From contig NZ_BMDJ01000003.1 in assembly GCF_014635725.1 (NCBI RefSeq), positions 372,001 to 436,000 on the forward strand: a DNA stretch of 64,000 bases, written 5' to 3'. The notes below the pieces were generated by a model that saw only the letters and a program-made list of their open reading frames with translations, made no database searches and had not been told where the DNA came from. The stretch comes from Pedobacter mendelii. Lineage in GTDB: Bacteria; Bacteroidota; Bacteroidia; Sphingobacteriales; Sphingobacteriaceae. How positions within the stretch are numbered: position 1 is the first letter of the stretch; the number at the start of each line of letters is the position of its first letter. Shown here piece after piece: positions 62,924 through 64,000 of the stretch. The position numbers were made by a program, and so were the translations under genes.

Positions 62924-64000
62924 ATGAAAATATGCATCAGCTTTGCTTTAATGAGCTTTATTATCCTTTCTGCATGCGGACAAGAGCAAAAACCTTTAGA
63001 TAAACAAATTGGTGATAAAGCACCAGCAAATCGTAAAGCATTAATAAAAGATAATTTAAGATTACCAACTTCTATTAAAACAGGTGCTGAGCAAACCGAA
63101 AAATATTTGCCTTTACTAAAAGGTAAGCGGGTTGGTATGGTGGTAAATAACACATCAATAATTGGAAAACAGACATCTGTGGATAGTTTGGTAAAGCGTG
63201 GGGTGAAAATAGAAAGGATATTTGGCCCGGAGCATGGTTTTAGAGGTGCTGCAAGTGCAGGAATTAGTGTAAATGATGAAGTTGATGAAAAAACAGGCAT
63301 TAAAATTATTTCTTTATACGGCAAACATAGCACACCTACAGCTGAAGATTTATCAGGAATCGATATCATGATTTTTGATATTCAGGATGTTGGTGTTCGT
63401 TTTTATACCTATATAAATACTTTACAACATGTTATGGAGGCTTGTGCTGCAAACAATAAAGAACTCATAATTTTCGACCGGCCAAATCCTAACGGTTACT
63501 TAATTGATGGACCAATTTTAGACCCAAAATTTAAATCGGGCATAGGTATACAACCGATTCCTATTGCACATGGCTTAACAGTTGGCGAGTATGCTCAAAT
63601 GCTAAATGGCGAAGGTTGGCTAAAGGATAAAGTTAAATGCAAAATTACCGTTATCAAAAATGAAAATTACAATCACGATATGGAATATACCTTACCAGTT
63701 AAACCATCTCCAAATTTAAACACACAACAAGCAATTCTACTTTACCCTAGCACTTGCCTTTTCGAGGGAATTTACCTTAATCATGGTCGCGGCACACAAT
63801 TTCCCTTTACCATAATAGGCGCACCATACTTAAAAGGCATTTACGAATTTTCTTACACGCCTACCGGAATTAAAGGTATGGCAGAAACCCCAATTTTTAA
63901 AGATCAGGTTTGCTATGGTATTGATTTAAGAAATTATGACACCAGTATTTTAAGAAAAAATAAAAGAATAAACTTAAATTGGGTTATAGATTTATACAAA
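62924..64000 (+). CDS. DUF1343/NamZ-family exo-muramidase-like protein, cut by window edge
   Basis: 359 codons are visible and the frame is open at the right edge. Lipoprotein signal with SACGQ (lipid Cys near residue 19). DUF1343 motifs: GKRVGMVVNNTSI, IFGPEHGFRGAASAG, DIQDVGVRFYTYI, IFDRPNPNG and NHGRGTQFPF. NamZ members remove N-acetylmuramic acid from the ends of peptidoglycan fragments. It would act at the cell envelope. Family is secure; the C-terminal ~40-60 residues are missing. Confidence 0.88.
   Translation, partial: MKICISFALMSFIILSACGQEQKPLDKQIGDKAPANRKALIKDNLRLPTSIKTGAEQTEKYLPLLKGKRVGMVVNNTSIIGKQTSVDSLVKRGVKIERIFGPEHGFRGAASAGISVNDEVDEKTGIKIISLYGKHSTPTAEDLSGIDIMIFDIQDVGVRFYTYINTLQHVMEACAANNKELIIFDRPNPNGYLIDGPILDPKFKSGIGIQPIPIAHGLTVGEYAQMLNGEGWLKDKVKCKITVIKNENYNHDMEYTLPVKPSPNLNTQQAILLYPSTCLFEGIYLNHGRGTQFPFTIIGAPYLKGIYEFSYTPTGIKGMAETPIFKDQVCYGIDLRNYDTSILRKNKRINLNWVIDLYK

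Noticed and set aside
62899..63369. 156-codon ORF on the minus strand
   Set aside because: It is fully antisense to the recognisable DUF1343 gene.

Overview
The window looks like a chromosomal segment of a Bacteroidota bacterium of the Sphingobacteriaceae, most like Pedobacter. The evidence is AT-rich DNA, -7 promoter elements of the form TAnnTTTG, weak ribosome binding sites, a type IX secretion plug protein, lipoprotein TamA (TamL), Tat-exported Gfo/Idh oxidoreductases, DUF1080 proteins and the arginine-pathway style GNAT and M20 enzymes of this phylum. This is inferred from protein families, not from a search. No phage, plasmid, complete insertion sequence or CRISPR array was seen; mobile DNA is limited to short MITE/REP-like repeats.

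1-17 kb is mostly housekeeping: the end of an M28 peptidase, TspO, a patatin/barrel protein, a 2H phosphoesterase, TamL overlapping a divergent TrmH methyltransferase, tRNA-Cys, pyrD, an SDR with its Rrf2 regulator, an ABC-F ATPase, a T9SS plug protein, a cytoplasmic alpha-amylase, a thioesterase and an EVE protein.

17-35 kb is the most interesting region. It holds a kdp potassium locus (micro-ORF, kdpF, kdpA, kdpB, kdpC, porin), a KdpD cut down to its cytoplasmic KdpD-USP part, a separate HAMP/PAS histidine kinase, and an NtrC-type sigma-54 activator instead of KdpE. Around it lie two ArgE-like M20 hydrolases, an ArgA-like GNAT, an aspartokinase resembling ectoine-cluster enzymes, an SPFH protein and small membrane proteins. 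Four intergenic regions carry the same 36-bp element (two TTYC-N5-GRAA palindromes 20 bp apart). Each lies 85-87 bp upstream of a GG-N10-GC-like (-24/-12) sequence and just before one of these transcription units; a fifth -24/-12 sequence precedes the divergent aspartokinase. I read this as one sigma-54 regulon coupling potassium uptake to amino-acid or acyl-diamine metabolism, probably for potassium limitation or osmotic stress. The activator gene is last in one of the controlled operons, so it is probably autoregulated. Two inverted copies of a ~130-bp MITE-like repeat flank 11.3 kb of this region.

35-64 kb is again mostly ordinary: a large zinc metalloprotease, a VOC protein, holA, an HsdR-N-like nuclease-fold protein, a tandem DUF1080 protein next to a Gfo/Idh/MocA oxidoreductase, valS, a DUF6434-like protein, a Uma2 protein, a Zn/Cd-type P-ATPase, an M13 peptidase, DUF2625, an MmcQ/YjbR protein, MnmD, an aldo/keto reductase, an AI-2E family permease, MazG, YchJ, a divergent diadenylate-cyclase-fold protein, truA, a small lipoprotein, a LolE-like permease and the start of a DUF1343/NamZ protein running off the right edge. 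Several intergenic gaps here hold degraded repeats and a 161-bp MITE.
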